A DNA stretch of 64,000 nucleotides from positions 124,001 through 188,000 of the forward strand of contig VCJN01001321.1 of the NCBI GenBank assembly GCA_006384855.1, in the 5' to 3' direction. Shown in pieces: positions 53,612-64,000 of the stretch. A program made the position numbers and the translations under genes. The notes below the pieces were generated by a model that saw only the letters and a list, made by a program, of their open reading frames with translations, was not told the DNA's origin and did no database searches. The first letter of the stretch is position 1. The number at the start of each line of letters is the position of its first letter. The stretch is from Tetraselmis striata. Taxonomy: Eukaryota > Chlorophyta > Chlorodendrophyceae > Chlorodendrales > Chlorodendraceae.

Positions 53612-56434
53612 ATTAGCTGTCTCGTAACCTTTTGCGAGCAAGTAAGGTCACCCCAGGCAGGTTGTCCAAGACCACATCCGGCTCACCACCCATGTGTGAT
53701 ATTCTCATCCGTACGCACGTCCGTGCGTCATCATGTCAAATTGATGAACCCGTCGTGGAGCCAAATCGCTACAAGCAGACATGAAGACCCAGTCTACATT
53801 GCTGCGCTAGCTTGCAACAACGTTGGCTCAATTGACGGCCCGTGACCGTGTTGTCGGAGGCGGAGTACATGGCTCTGGTTCCGGGCAGCGCGCGCGTCGC
53901 GGGACGGCCGACATGCAGCGGGGGAGCCGCAGAGCACCCCGACTTGCTAGAGCTAGCCCAGCAAGGCGGCCATGTCGGAGCAAATTCCGTGAGTGACGAG
54001 GACGACTACCTCGCGGTGCTAGAGCTACTGCAACGAGCAGAGTCCGGTTACAAGGCCGTTCGACGACCGGTCAGCCGAGTGCTTGTGCTCTTTCCTCTGA
54101 GCACCGACACGACGAACAGGTAACCTCAAGCAGGATGACCGGCGTCGGCCGGCCCAGGAGGAGTATCTTTGGATGTCGTGTTTCGGAGCCCACATGGCCG
54201 CACTCTTCGTAGCTCTCGACGAGTTGCTACCGCGCTACGTCCCTGCTGCCAATCAAGACTTCACCCCCTACCTCACGCGCGCTCGGAATCATGCCGATGC
54301 CATCGACAAAGCGTTTCGCTTTCGTCTTGCCATCTTGCGGATGAGGCTTAGCGAGGTCAAACGTGTGCACGGTGACCAAGGTGTTATGGACGTACTGCGA
54401 GGTATTTAACATTTTCAGCATGTTGGTGAGCATCTGGGCTCAGCGGTTTTCGGTGATCCGATGAAGGAGTACGAGCGTCGTGTCTTCGAGGCGCCGACGG
54501 TTGCCAGCAGCGCGAAAGCTACCGCTAAGGCTCGGGTGGCGGCTGCGGCTGCAGGACGCGGGCGTGGGCGTGGGCGTGGGCGTGGGCGTGGGCGTGGCAG
54601 CGGTCGCGGGCGTGGCCACGAAGGCGGGCACGAGTGACGGTGTGGGGCGCCTTTCATCGCAGCTGTTGGGCATGAGCTTTGCGAGGCCACCTTTCGGTGA
54701 CCGCCGCACGGCGAACCCAAGCTGCTCAATGGCGAGATGAGCGCCATGCATGTGTCCAGACCGGACCCTCCCACCTCACAGACTTCATTTAGACCTTCCT
54801 CAGTGCGGCGCTTCTTATAGCTACAACCGAGTGCGGCTCAACCATCCGCACACCTATACATGGCGGCTCAACAGTGCGCCTCCTGCCATACCATCTCATC
54901 GCCGCGTCCGTCGGTTGTCACACTGCGTGTTACAATAGGTTCGCAACGACCAAGCTTCGCGCGTGTACGTTACGCGCGTGATAGGCGCTACGAGCGCGAA
55001 GGGCGCGCGGGGCGGCCGTCCCTACCTGAACCTGGCCCCGCAAACCCGTACTGATGCTGTTGCAAACCCGTCCAGCAACTACCGGCCAACCGCCCGAAAC
55101 CTAACCGTTCCCGCTGAATATTTTGCTCAGATGAACCGGCCCCATGTTACTTACTCCGTCGGTCAAGCGCCGTACTTACGTACTTGACGAGCCCGAGGCC
55201 GTCGCCCCTTGGGCTGCCTCACTCCGGTCTCGCTTACATGAGGCGTTCGGTTTAGATGAGCTGGGGCAGTGGACCCTCGACCTATACTCTCCAGCTCCCT
55301 TTCCGCTCAGGCGCTCAAGAGCTACGCCGGCAGACTGTCAGTTTGCGGAGTTCTTCTACCACGACTCCGAGAACATCAGCCCGCCGGAGGCGACCACTGC
55401 TACTGTCGTCCGGTACGTTGCTTGGATTGGTGAGCGGGGGCACATTGGGGCTAAGTCGTTACAACCCTATCTGTCAGCAATCAACACGTTCTTTGAGTTG
55501 CACAACATCGACCCGATCGCCAAGGACAGCTGCACCTTACCGCGGCTCGTCGTGGCATGATGCCAAGGCAACGCCGCGTGGAGGCTGCCCCTTTGCGGGT
55601 CCATTTGCCTACTAATGTCGCTTACAGCTTCGTCGAGCGGGCAGAGTTGATTGTGTATGCTCGTCCCTTCCCCGAGTACCAGTACGATTTCTGAGCCCTC
55701 GTGGCCTCGATCGGTTGTCAATTTCCTGTTTTTTGCCAGGGGACTTACTGGCGTGTACTGCCGAGTGCGGGACGTGCATGTCGACGACTGCAACAATACT
55801 CTGCAAGTGTATACCGCGAGAAAGGCCGCGCCGGTCGACGCGGCCCAAACGATTTGCTTGTGCTGCTCCTTCCAGTGTCGGAGCACCCCCGCATAGCGCA
55901 TCTCATGCACCATTTCATCGACCACGTACAGTCTGTCCTCCTGGCCCATGTTGCCTTGGCCGAAACAAACTTCTGGGCGGTCACCCCGAGCGAGCAGTAC
56001 CAGTCTTGGACTGCCGCCAAAATGTCGGACTGGCTCTCTACTACATACGGCCATTCGTCATGTCGGTGCCTCCCCACCCCCCCCCCCCCCCCCCCGCCGA
56101 CACTTCTTGGAGCTCACACAGCCTTCGCAAGGGAGCAACATATGCAGCTAACGCCATTGAAACTCCACTGTCCCACATTCGCTACCAAGGCGGCTGGGCC
56201 ACTAACTCCGATGTCGTTCTGGACTACATCGACCCCAACGTCCTTCCTTCGCCAGGCGCGTGGTTCTTCTTCGGTCACATCGCACCTCTCCGCCATTTCC
56301 AAGTCCAACAAGACTCCGCAGCGGTGGCCTTCCCGGCGCCCCCTGCATGACCTGGCGCTACCCCTTCTCCGTCAACCTACCGCTCTCCGCGTTCGCTCAT
56401 CACTGGCAAAACCAGACTCCACTTTGAAATGTTC

Positions 56435-56615
56435 TAAACTTGTTTATGGGGTTTCCTCCTTTCCCTGAACCGCTTTTTCCAGCTACCATGCACTGCTCAG
56501 TGGTACGGGTTACTACGAACCTATCGTTGCGCCCTTTTTTGGGTGCGAGTAGACAAAAAAGCAGCCATAACAGCTAAGCCTGCCATCTTCCAGCTTCGCT
56601 GCGTTACACGCAGCG
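56435..56615 (+). repeat. Right direct repeat of the 53-56 kb element
   Basis: Pre-insertion version of the left repeat; reads cagccataacagctaagcct across the site where the left copy carries the LINE tail. Confidence 0.85.
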
Positions 56616-56877
56616 CCCCCCTGACCCCCTTTTCCCTCCGCGCTTTCACTTAGCCTTCCTACTAATTTCGGCTCTTATCCCTGTAAATCAGCATGCGCGA
56701 AGTTTTTGGCAAAATTATACTCAACTTAGAACTAACTTTTCTTCATTTGCTAGTACCAGGTATCTTGCATTGTGCACTCTGATACGCTGCCAGTATCTTG
56801 CACTCCTCTGGGCACTGGCATGATTCCAGGGGAGGCAGCAATGTAGCTAGCTACATGCATGCCCTATAATCTCATTA
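56616..56877. other. Spacer between two tyrosine-recombinase elements
   Basis: No gene. The phrase ctacatg(catg)ccctataatctcat just left of the next element also occurs at 61,735-61,757 on its right side. Confidence 0.4.
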
Positions 56878-57238
56878 GACAGAGTGCGAGTCACGTTGCC
56901 AGAAGCGAGTGTCTTGTCTTGCAAGCCCCGCGCCACACCAAAACAAGATAGGTGGGACGGGTGGGTGCGTGAAGCGCAACAACAAAAGGGATGAGCGCTA
57001 TGGTCTAGACAGTCGGCTAAGTAGTAGCTGCAGGTAGGCAGGGAAGCAGGTCGGGAGCTGGTGCGGTCGCGAGTCCGCTGCTCACTGTCCCGTCCTGGAA
57101 TATTCTAGATAGAGCCGATGACTGGCTACTGTGCTATATTTTCCAGGTGGTAGTCGTTTGACCGCACAACTCGGTCCGTCGTCTGACTAAACTCAGTTAC
57201 GTACTTAACAACGATTAGACAGAGTGCGAGACACGTTG
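56878..57238 (-). repeat. B1-A2-B2 repeat block of the PAT/Ngaro-like element
   Basis: B copies share gacagagtgcgag(a/t)cacgt plus tgccag at 57,214 and 56,878. A2 lies between, from gcgtgaagcgcaacaacaaa to acaacgatta. Confidence 0.85.
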
Positions 57239-60200
57239 CCAGGCAAAACCGGAAGGCCACAGTTACCGGTTAAAATCAGTCACTGTGAAAGATTAGAAGC
57301 GGAACGCTGCGGTGCCAGGAAGCCGAAGAAGTAGCGGGCCCCAGCGGAGTCCAGGATGCCTGGCACGATGTAATTGAGCACCACGCCGCTGCCCACTGCC
57401 CAGCCGCCAAGCCAACGAACCGTAGGCATAGGGACGCCCGTGGCCGAGGCCGCGGACGCCCTGCCACTGCGAAGCAAGGCTGTGCGACGACCAGCAGAAC
57501 CCAACATGCGGGGTAGCGTCAACCGCCAAGGCAGCGGCAGTAACCCATTCGGAAACAGTAGCCGCGGTCCACATGCCGGGGCATCATCAGGGAGCTGCCA
57601 AAAACGAGTAGCACCGTGCATCACGTGATCGCGGCAGGTGACGAAGAACTCCAAAAGCTCCGCGATTTCGGGGTGCGCCTTGCGGGAAATTTGCAGCACC
57701 GGACGAGGCGCACCGGAAGGCATGCCCTTAAGTACTCGACGGTACAGCGTAATGTTGCAGGAATCAATCGCCAAATCGCGCACGCCGCACCCAGTACTAG
57801 TACCCCCGCGGTGACAAAAAAGGAAATTGACCGCGATAACGAGCGGGGCACGAAATGTGGGCAGGTCGCACGCGGTGGACCTGTGAGAAACCAGCCGCTG
57901 CGCACGCCGAATACAGGCGAGGGCGACGTCCGCAGGCAAAGGCACCCGGTAGTCCGGGGTGTCCAGCACCTGCTGAGCTAGCTCCCAACCGCGCATCGCC
58001 TGGTTGACGAAAGGCCCAAGCGCCGGCGGCTCCTTGAAGTTATCGGTGAAAAAGGCGTTGATCGCTGAAAGGTAGGGTCCAAAGGCACCAACCTTGTTGT
58101 TGCGGCCACGTGCCGCAACCCAAGAGATGTACCAAACGATGAGCGGCGGATCCGCCGTGTTCGGCAGCCTCCCATTCTGCGCGCAGAACTCGCAGAACAG
58201 GTTGAATTCAGACCCGTAAGACTCCACGGTACGTTCCGCGCGCGAAGATATCAAGATACTTGCGGCACGGCGGCAAACCTCGTCGTCGCCGAGTAACCGC
58301 AGTAGCCCGGGTCGCATAATCGCTGCCCATGGTGCAGACGGTACGTTCGATTTCAACCCGTACCGCACAGTCGGGTGTCGTCTGCTGTGAGCATCCGTAC
58401 GGGAGAACTGAAAAGCGTCCGCGGAAACGTCCAAGGTAGCAACAACATTACTTAACGCCCGGTAACCGGCGCGTCGCGACCGGTAGAAGAAGGACGGAAG
58501 GGAAGGTGGAAGAGCATCACGCTCCAGGGCGGCGGCCCGACGCCGGCGCGGCGCCCGAGCAGCCCGGGAAAGAACAGATCGCGGGAAGGAGGGTAGTGCA
58601 ATACTTCGGTAGCCATCTCATGTAGCTGCTGGAGCCAAGGGAAGCCGTGCCACGCCGGGGCGACCACGCACGGTCGCCGCGGCGCCCGATTGCTGCAGCT
58701 TTAGCACCATATCGTCCAGCAGCTGCCCGGGGGGATTGCACCTGTTCACTTTGGCGCGCCACGTGGCGTCCGACTGGGCCAAGGAGTCCACCGCCTCGGT
58801 ATGAGGGACCGTCCATCGCGATTTGTACCTAGGTACCATAGCGTTCTCCATAGTCGTGAATCGGTCGACCGTATGAGGTCCCCAGATGCGATTGACGTAC
58901 CGGAATATACGAGGATTGATCATCCAATCAGAAAAATCCTTCTCGCGCGAAAGCTTGTCCGCCCATGCGTTCGCTGCAGACCGAATGTACCGTACTCGGA
59001 AACGAATATCGTGTACATCCAGCAAATACCATAGCTTGCGCAGTTCCGCCATAAACACCGGTGACCGAGTAGTCAAATTGGACAGGATATGCACCACCGC
59101 CTGATTATCCTCGTACAAAAGTACGCGGCGCCCCATTTCCCGTGGCAAAAATGACTGTATGGCGAGACGTACCGCTTTGAGCTCCTTGTACGTTATATGA
59201 CGTCGACGATCCTCCTCGTACCAATACATACCCGCGTGCCTCCGCAGTTTCGCACAGTATCGCACCCCAGCCGTACTGGCTGGAGTCCGTGTGCAGATAG
59301 GTTGTCTCCACCGGGCGCAGAATCGGTGCGCCGTTATGGCGCGTGGGAACATCGCGCCACCACTCCAAATCGCGAATCAGCTTACGCGTCAGAACGACCT
59401 TGCCACTCGGAGAGGAGCATCGGCCCAGGACGGTGTGCGCCTCGCGGAGGTAGAAACGCGCCGGAGGCATCGCGAGGCATAGGAACTGGCCCGGCCCGGG
59501 GAGAGACGCAAGCAATTGGGCCGGCGCGTGGCGGTGGCCGCGCGCAGCGATGCACATGAGGTCGCGGGCCAGGTTGGAGAGCCGACGCAGTTTCGCCGCT
59601 TGGGCGCGGAACTGCATAGTGACTAGGTCCAAGTACAGGCCTAAGTGCTGCGGCTGCTGGGTGGGCTTGGAGTGCGCCGTGGTGGGGTGCTGGGCCAAGC
59701 CTAGGCGCCCCCAGACCCGCTCGATCTCGGCCCGTAGGCGTAGAGCAATAAGCAGGCACGAAGGTGCCCCAGAAACAGCAAATCGCAAGAGTTCATATGG
59801 CGCATGTCTATTAGCCAGCGACATGGTGCCACGTACGTTGATTGTAAAGTAGTCGCGGACGTCCTCCCGCAAGCCCAAGGCGTAATAGCCGTCCTGCAGG
59901 TCGAAGGAAAACGCCCAGTCGCCGCGCTTCGCCAGGTACCGTAGGCGACACAGAGTTTCGAATCGCATGGGATAGACCGCGCAGTAAGAGTTCATATGGC
60001 GCATGTCTACTACAAGGCGCCAGTTGTTGCAGCCCGGCTTCGGTATTAGAAAGACTCGCGACACGTAGTGCTCGCGCACGCCATGTTCTAGCGCGCCGAC
60101 TGTTACTAGTCGCTGGCTCTCCCGCTCCCACCACTCGAGCTGCTGAGGCGTAGCGTCCTGTAGAGAGACACCCCGGTGGAAAGGCGTGGGCGCCGCGCCC

Positions 60201-61410
60201 GAGAAAGGCAGCGGCACTCCCTTGCGAACCCACCGGAGTAGCACGCGCCCGCTCGCTCCGATTCGCTGCCACTCCCTCCAGTTCTGCCGCACGCGATGGC
60301 GCAGAAACGTGGAGGGGCGTGTTAGCGAAGCGGAACGGCGAGCCGCACCCTCATGCCTTGCCCTTGCCCTTGTCGGCGTCGTCGGCTGTTGGGCGAAGTA
60401 TGCATGGGCGTGGGCGGCGTCCGGAGGGCCGGCGCCGGCGCGCTCTGGATGGTGGCTCGTCGTCGTCCTCCTCCTCCTCGTTGGGGTCTGGTCCCACGCC
60501 GAAGCGATGTGGTACGGCTGCCTTTGCCGCCGCCGTGACGCTGTACTCGGCCTCGCGGCGCAAAAGCTCGTCGCTGAGCTGCGCCACTGCTTCCGAACCG
60601 TAGTCCGCGGAACCGGGCTTGAGGAGGCTGCGGCGAACCACGTGTGCGACTGTCTTGGTCCGCGCATCCGCATCGTTCGACGCGTTGAGTTGGATAAACG
60701 CCATGAAGTCGCGCCGGTGTTTATTTGAGACGTCGTAGGCCGCCACGCCCGCTTCAAGGAGGCGAAGGTCCTCCTCACTAGGGGGCTGCGCCGCGCTCGC
60801 CGCTCTCTTAATCGACGCGAGCGCCTCGCAGAGAGCCGTGTGGGCCACCGCATCGTAGAAGCCAAAGCAGTATAGAGAGCGGTACTGATCCAAAGTGGCC
60901 CAGTGCCGACGCGCGATGAGCTGGCGGTGCGTCTCGTCAAATGACATGTCGTACAACTGGGGAATCGGAGAGAGGCCGAGGCTGGGCTGGAAGGAGAAGC
61001 CGGGGCCAATTAAATGAGCCCACTCCTCCCAGACTAGGGAAGGGGCAGCAGCACTAGGGCCACCGCGGTGGGGCTGGGGCACGGAAACCTGCTCCGCGCG
61101 AGCCGGTGCGTCGTGTTGGGAGCTTGCCGCGGCAGCGCTACTAGCGGGCGCGCGGGGGCTCGGCAGGAGTAGAACCACTAGGCCGCTGAAGGTCACTCCG
61201 TACGGCTTCCAGAAGCTCCGTAAACTAAGCCCCGCGAAACCGGCCTCCAGCGCGGCGATGCGGTCTTCGGCTAGGCCACTAGGGGCGTCACCGGAGTTGT
61301 CAGGCATACTGAGCCCTGACAATGCCGTGCGTAGGGCGTCGTGCTAGCGCAGGGGAAAATATTGACAAGGATTGCTTCCCCTCGCGGCACCCGTGCCGCG
61401 CGATTGCTGG

Positions 61411-61665
61411 TGCGTGAAGCGCAACAGCAAAAGGGATGAGCGCTATGGTCTAGACAGTTGGCTAAGTAGTAGCTGCATGTAGGCATGGAAACAGGTCGGG
61501 AGCTGGTGCGGTCGCGAGTCCGCTGCTCACTGTCCCGTCCTGGAAGATTCTAGACAGAGCCGATGACCGGCAACTGTGCTATATTTTCCAGGTGGTAGTC
61601 GTTTGACCGCACAACTCGGTCCGTCGTCTGACTAAACTCAGTTAAGTACTTAACAACGATTAATC
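61411..61665 (-). repeat. A1 repeat of the PAT/Ngaro-like element
   Basis: About 255 bp matching 56,969-57,213, including ccaggtggtagtcgtttgac and ccgtcgtctgactaaactca. Confidence 0.85.
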
Positions 61666-61666
61666 T

Positions 61667-61737
61667 GTGAATTAGGCCCATCCCAGTACTTTTCGTAGTC
61701 ATGTACGGCTCTGAGCGCCTCTGATGACTGACTGGCT
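61667..61737. repeat. ~70-bp direct repeat, left copy
   Basis: The sequence atctgtgaattag...cccatcccagtacttttcg(t/c)agtcatgtacggctctgagc...gatgactgac occurs here and again at 62,886-62,956, with two short indels. It brackets the 225-bp satellite. Confidence 0.85.
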
Positions 61738-61764
61738 ACATGCCCTATAATCTCATCAATCATG

Positions 61765-61800
61765 TTTGTAGTGCGCATTTGTGAAAGCCTTGATGTAATA
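61765..61800 (+). mobile_element. Short LINE tail (fourth copy of the shared 3' end)
   Basis: Reads tttgtagtgcgcatttgtga followed by aagccttgatgtaat, one to three bases different from the other copies. A target-site duplication could not be settled. Confidence 0.7.
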
Positions 61801-61965
61801 ATTCTTGTTATGATTACACGTGCCAGCTGCAAAATTCAAGAAATCCATGCGGAAATCCAGAAGAAAATCCAACTACGGGCCACAAGAGGCGAGAACCGCC
61901 ATGACAGCCACCGATCTGGCATCGCCACCAGCCAGCCGCCGCTCCACGCAGTAGGGACGCTCTCC

Positions 61966-62872
61966 CCAGCACACAATCCCGGGCCACTCCAATAGCGGCA
62001 CTAGGCCGAATGTGATGTGAAGGCGCCGACAGGAAAGGGGCTTCGAAGTAGAGGTCTCGCAACAAGGAGCGGAAGTGGGGGGGTCCAACTCAGAACGGGG
62101 CGCCACGGGCGTGCAACAGACCCAGCGCCAAATCCGCCGCCAGCTCGGTCGCGTCCCTTTCCGCCAAACGTAGAACGCCTTCCACAGCACAACATCCCGG
62201 GCCACTCCAATAGCGGCACTAGGCCGAATGTGATGTGGAGGCGCCAACATGACAGGACGGGAGAGAGTGCTCAACGAGTAGGGAATGGAGAGCCGACCAG
62301 GCCAGCAACGACGTAAGACGCCGGTGTCCGGCGCGCGTTGTTCCGCCGAGCGCCAAATCCGCCGCCAGCTCGGTCGCGTCCCTTTCCGCCAAACGTAGAA
62401 CGCCTTCCACAGCACAACATCCCGGGCCACTCCAATAGCGGCACTAGGCCGAATGTGATGTGGAGGCGCCAACATGACAGGAAGGGAGAGAGTGCTCAAC
62501 GAGTAGGGAATGGAGAGCCGACCGGGCCAGCAACGACGTAAGACGCCGGTGTCCAGTGCGCGCTGTTCCGCCCAGCGCCAAATCCGCCGCCGGCTCGGTC
62601 GCGTCCCCTTCCGCCGAACGTAGAACTTCCTTCCCAGCACAACATCCCAGGCCACTCCAATAACGGCACTAGGCCGAATGTGATGTGGAGGCGCCGACAG
62701 GACATGAAGGGAGAGGGTGCTCAAAGAACAGCGAACGGGGAGTTGACCGGACCAGCAACGACGATAAAACGCCGGTGTCCAGCGGGCGTTGTTCCGCCCA
62801 GCGCCAGATCCGCCGCCAGCTCGGCCGCGTCCCCTTCCGCCGAACGTAGAACTCCCTTCCCAGCATAACATG
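61966..62872. repeat. 225-bp satellite, about four copies
   Basis: The phrase gcgccaaatccgccgcc starts copies at 62,125, 62,350, 62,575 and 62,801, and gccactccaatagcggcact recurs at matching intervals from 61,984. The period is 225-226 bp. A long minus-strand open frame across it (351 codons) is a by-product, since the period is a multiple of three. Confidence 0.92.
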
Positions 62873-62885
62873 TAATAATTATTAA

Positions 62886-62956
62886 TCTGTGAATTAGATA
62901 GACCCATCCCAGTACTTTTCGCAGTCATGTACGGCTCTGAGCCTCCGATGACTGAC
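62886..62956. repeat. ~70-bp direct repeat, right copy
   Basis: Partner of 61,667-61,737, immediately right of the satellite. Confidence 0.85.
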
Positions 62957-63000
62957 GAAGTGCGGAAACTGGGAAATAAATCTTCAGGGAGGGGGCCGGG

Positions 63001-63003
63001 GGG

Positions 63004-63036
<33 letters not shown>
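63001..63036. repeat. Poly-G tract
   Basis: About 33 G with one interruption, upstream of the MUS81-like gene. Unlike most runs in the window it is G, not C, relative to the next gene. Confidence 0.9.
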
Positions 63037-63038
<2 letters not shown>

Positions 63039-63357
63039 ATAAACCAGCATCAGGTGATTAAATCGGGGGAGCCCAGTCGGGAATTGTTCGCCTGGCGCAA
63101 TCCTCCCCGGGCAGATTGCCCGCGCAGACAAACGGAGCAAGTGAGCTCGTCTGCCCTCGCGGCGACGATTCCAGGCAGTCGATCAGGACCCCCGAGAGTG
63201 ACGCCACCGGCGGTGGAATCTTCCCGCGGAGCACTAACTCCCCAGCGGACTAACGCCCAGGCGGCAGCAGGCGGCACCGTGCCGCTGGGGCCCTGTAGTC
63301 GTGGGAGTAGCCGAGTAATCGGTGGCCGGGTGGCGAGGCTGGCGGGAGTATCCGAGA

Positions 63358-64000
63358 ATGCCGCTCTCCAAGGAGCTATTCGCCACAGCGCGACGGGTGG
63401 CGGGGGAGGCCGCCGAGGATCCTGACGCGGGAAGCGGCTCTGGACCCGACCTTGCCAACCCCCTCAACTTCATGCTGTGGAAGTTCCTGAGGCACATGCA
63501 GGAGGCCACACGCAGCGGCGGCGCGGGTGGTGCGGTCGGTGCCGACTTTTCGGCGGGCGACAACATCTGCGTCACCTTCGGCCACGCGGTGCAGTCGGTG
63601 CGCGGCTGCCCGTGGCGCGTCTACGACGCCCAGGCCGCGCAAGAGCTGAACGGAATAGGTTCTTGGCTAGCGAAGGTGAGCTCCACGTGGTGCGGCGGCA
63701 AGGGATATCAGGCCGGGCAAGGCCGTCGCGCGCGTGCCGTCTCTTGGACCGTTCCATTTTTTGAAATTGTCGGATGGTCGATCGACGGACAAATATAGTT
63801 TAAAACAACGCGAGGCTAGGAACGCCTGGAGCGCCTTTCATCACTGCCATCGACTGCGGCCAATAGGGCATGGGGTGTGGGTGGGCCCTGACGGCCAGGG
63901 CGCTGGCTTGTGCCTGCTCCAGCAAATCAAGCAGCTGTTCGACGAGTACCCGCAAGACCCGCCGACGGAGGAGGAGCTGGTGGCGGTGGCCGCTGCGAAG
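63358..64000 (+). CDS. MUS81: MUS81-like structure-specific endonuclease, 5' part only
   Basis: Exons 63,358-63,675 and 63,899-64,000 (cut by the window end) join in phase 0 across a GT-AG intron. Exon 1 reads NPLNFMLWKFLRHMQEA after an acidic linker, then ICVTFGHAVQSVRGCPWRVYD and AQELNGIGSWLAK. This matches the N-terminal helix-hairpin-helix region of MUS81, where a short conserved NP.F..WL motif is followed by a GIG hairpin. Exon 2 begins GAGLCLLQQIKQLFDEYPQD, an acidic helical linker. MUS81 with EME1 cuts branched DNA at stalled forks and recombination intermediates. The nuclease domain would lie beyond the window, so the name rests on the N-terminal region alone. The start chosen is the first Met of the exon that leaves the conserved block near residue 33; an upstream Met at 63,322 is also in frame. 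Confidence 0.6.

Larger units (their letters stand above)
53374..56615 (+). mobile_element. Tyrosine-recombinase retroelement fossil without a visible RT (DIRS-like relative)
   Basis: Flanked by direct repeats that start taaacttgttta(c/t)ggggttt: 53,374-53,611 (enlarged by a small later insertion) and 56,435-56,615. Parts in order: a gag-like region (about 53,840-54,640) ending in a Gly/Arg-rich tail, and a tyrosine recombinase region (about 55,150-56,350) with YVAWIGERGHIGAKSLQPYL, VRDVHVDDCNNTL, and HSLRKGATYAANA with the recombinase Arg and a downstream LDYID Tyr. No reverse transcriptase is readable between them. The copy is broken in several places and looks older than its neighbour at 57-61 kb. 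Confidence 0.7.
56878..61665 (-). mobile_element. PAT/Ngaro-like tyrosine-recombinase retrotransposon with split direct repeats
   Basis: Reads on the minus strand. Parts in order: repeat A1 (61,665-about 61,411), a gag-like frame (61,322-60,351), reverse transcriptase with RNase H (about 60,300-58,620, with FSFDLQDGYYAL, LHTDSSQYGWGA, LLYEDNQAVVHIL), and a tyrosine recombinase frame (58,434-57,280; 384 codons, with RTVESYGSEFNLFCEFC, GPYLSAINAFF, GVRDLAIDSC and a late VVLNYI). Then come repeat B1 (57,238-57,214), A2 (57,213-about 56,969) and B2 (56,902-56,878). The A1-core-B1-A2-B2 plan is the split direct repeat layout of PAT and Ngaro elements. A1 and A2 differ at about ten places in ~245 bp by eye, so the insertion is fairly young. 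Most frames are long and open; it has only a few breaks. Confidence 0.85.

Noticed and set aside
61873-62928. 351-codon minus-strand open frame
   Set aside because: It is made of the 225-bp satellite, whose period is divisible by three; the protein is a four-fold repeat without domain signs.

Overview
The window is nuclear DNA of a eukaryote. Its genes are split into many exons with GT-AG introns (at least two with GC donors), GC-rich codons and very long homopolymeric C or G runs inside introns. The mix of LINE, SINE, Ty3, tyrosine-recombinase retroelement and large DNA-transposon remains suggests a unicellular alga or similar protist. I cannot name the species.

Left part (1-15.7 kb): a tRNA-dihydrouridine synthase 3 gene (1,817-12,457, +) contains, inside one 4.9-kb intron, a complete six-exon branched-chain aminotransferase gene on the opposite strand (5,870-8,064). 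It is followed by a tandem duplication, a tRNA-derived SINE-like sequence and a glutathione S-transferase-like gene (14,465-15,648, -).

Middle-left (16-32.7 kb): a 5'-truncated LINE with target-site duplications, a decayed second LINE, and then a ~12-kb element at about 20.5-32.7 kb. This element has imperfect inverted ends and two divergent multi-exon genes. One (+) encodes a DUF7869-type transposase-like protein. The other (-) encodes a long protein ending in a beta-class-like DNA methyltransferase domain with an altered catalytic motif. Three arrays of a 24-bp repeat lie in introns of both genes, all in the same physical direction. Palindromes related to the repeat lie near both ends. I consider this the most interesting system in the window.

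Middle-right (33-53 kb): a tail-anchored nucleoredoxin-like gene, then three related GT4-like Golgi/ER-type glycosyltransferase genes (36.9-39.8 -, 48.0-50.3 +, 51.0-52.8 -). Between them lie a truncated LINE, a Ty3 fossil and a gene with a possible DnaJC28-like C-terminus.

Right part (53-64 kb): two tyrosine-recombinase (DIRS/PAT/Ngaro-like) retroelements, each with repeated ends, a 225-bp satellite, and the 5' end of a probable MUS81 nuclease gene running off the window.

The host genes look like an ordinary housekeeping set (tRNA modification, amino-acid metabolism, redox, glycosylation, DNA repair). Roughly half of the window is mobile or repeat-derived. Exon limits were read by eye from splice signals and phase; no search or alignment was run.
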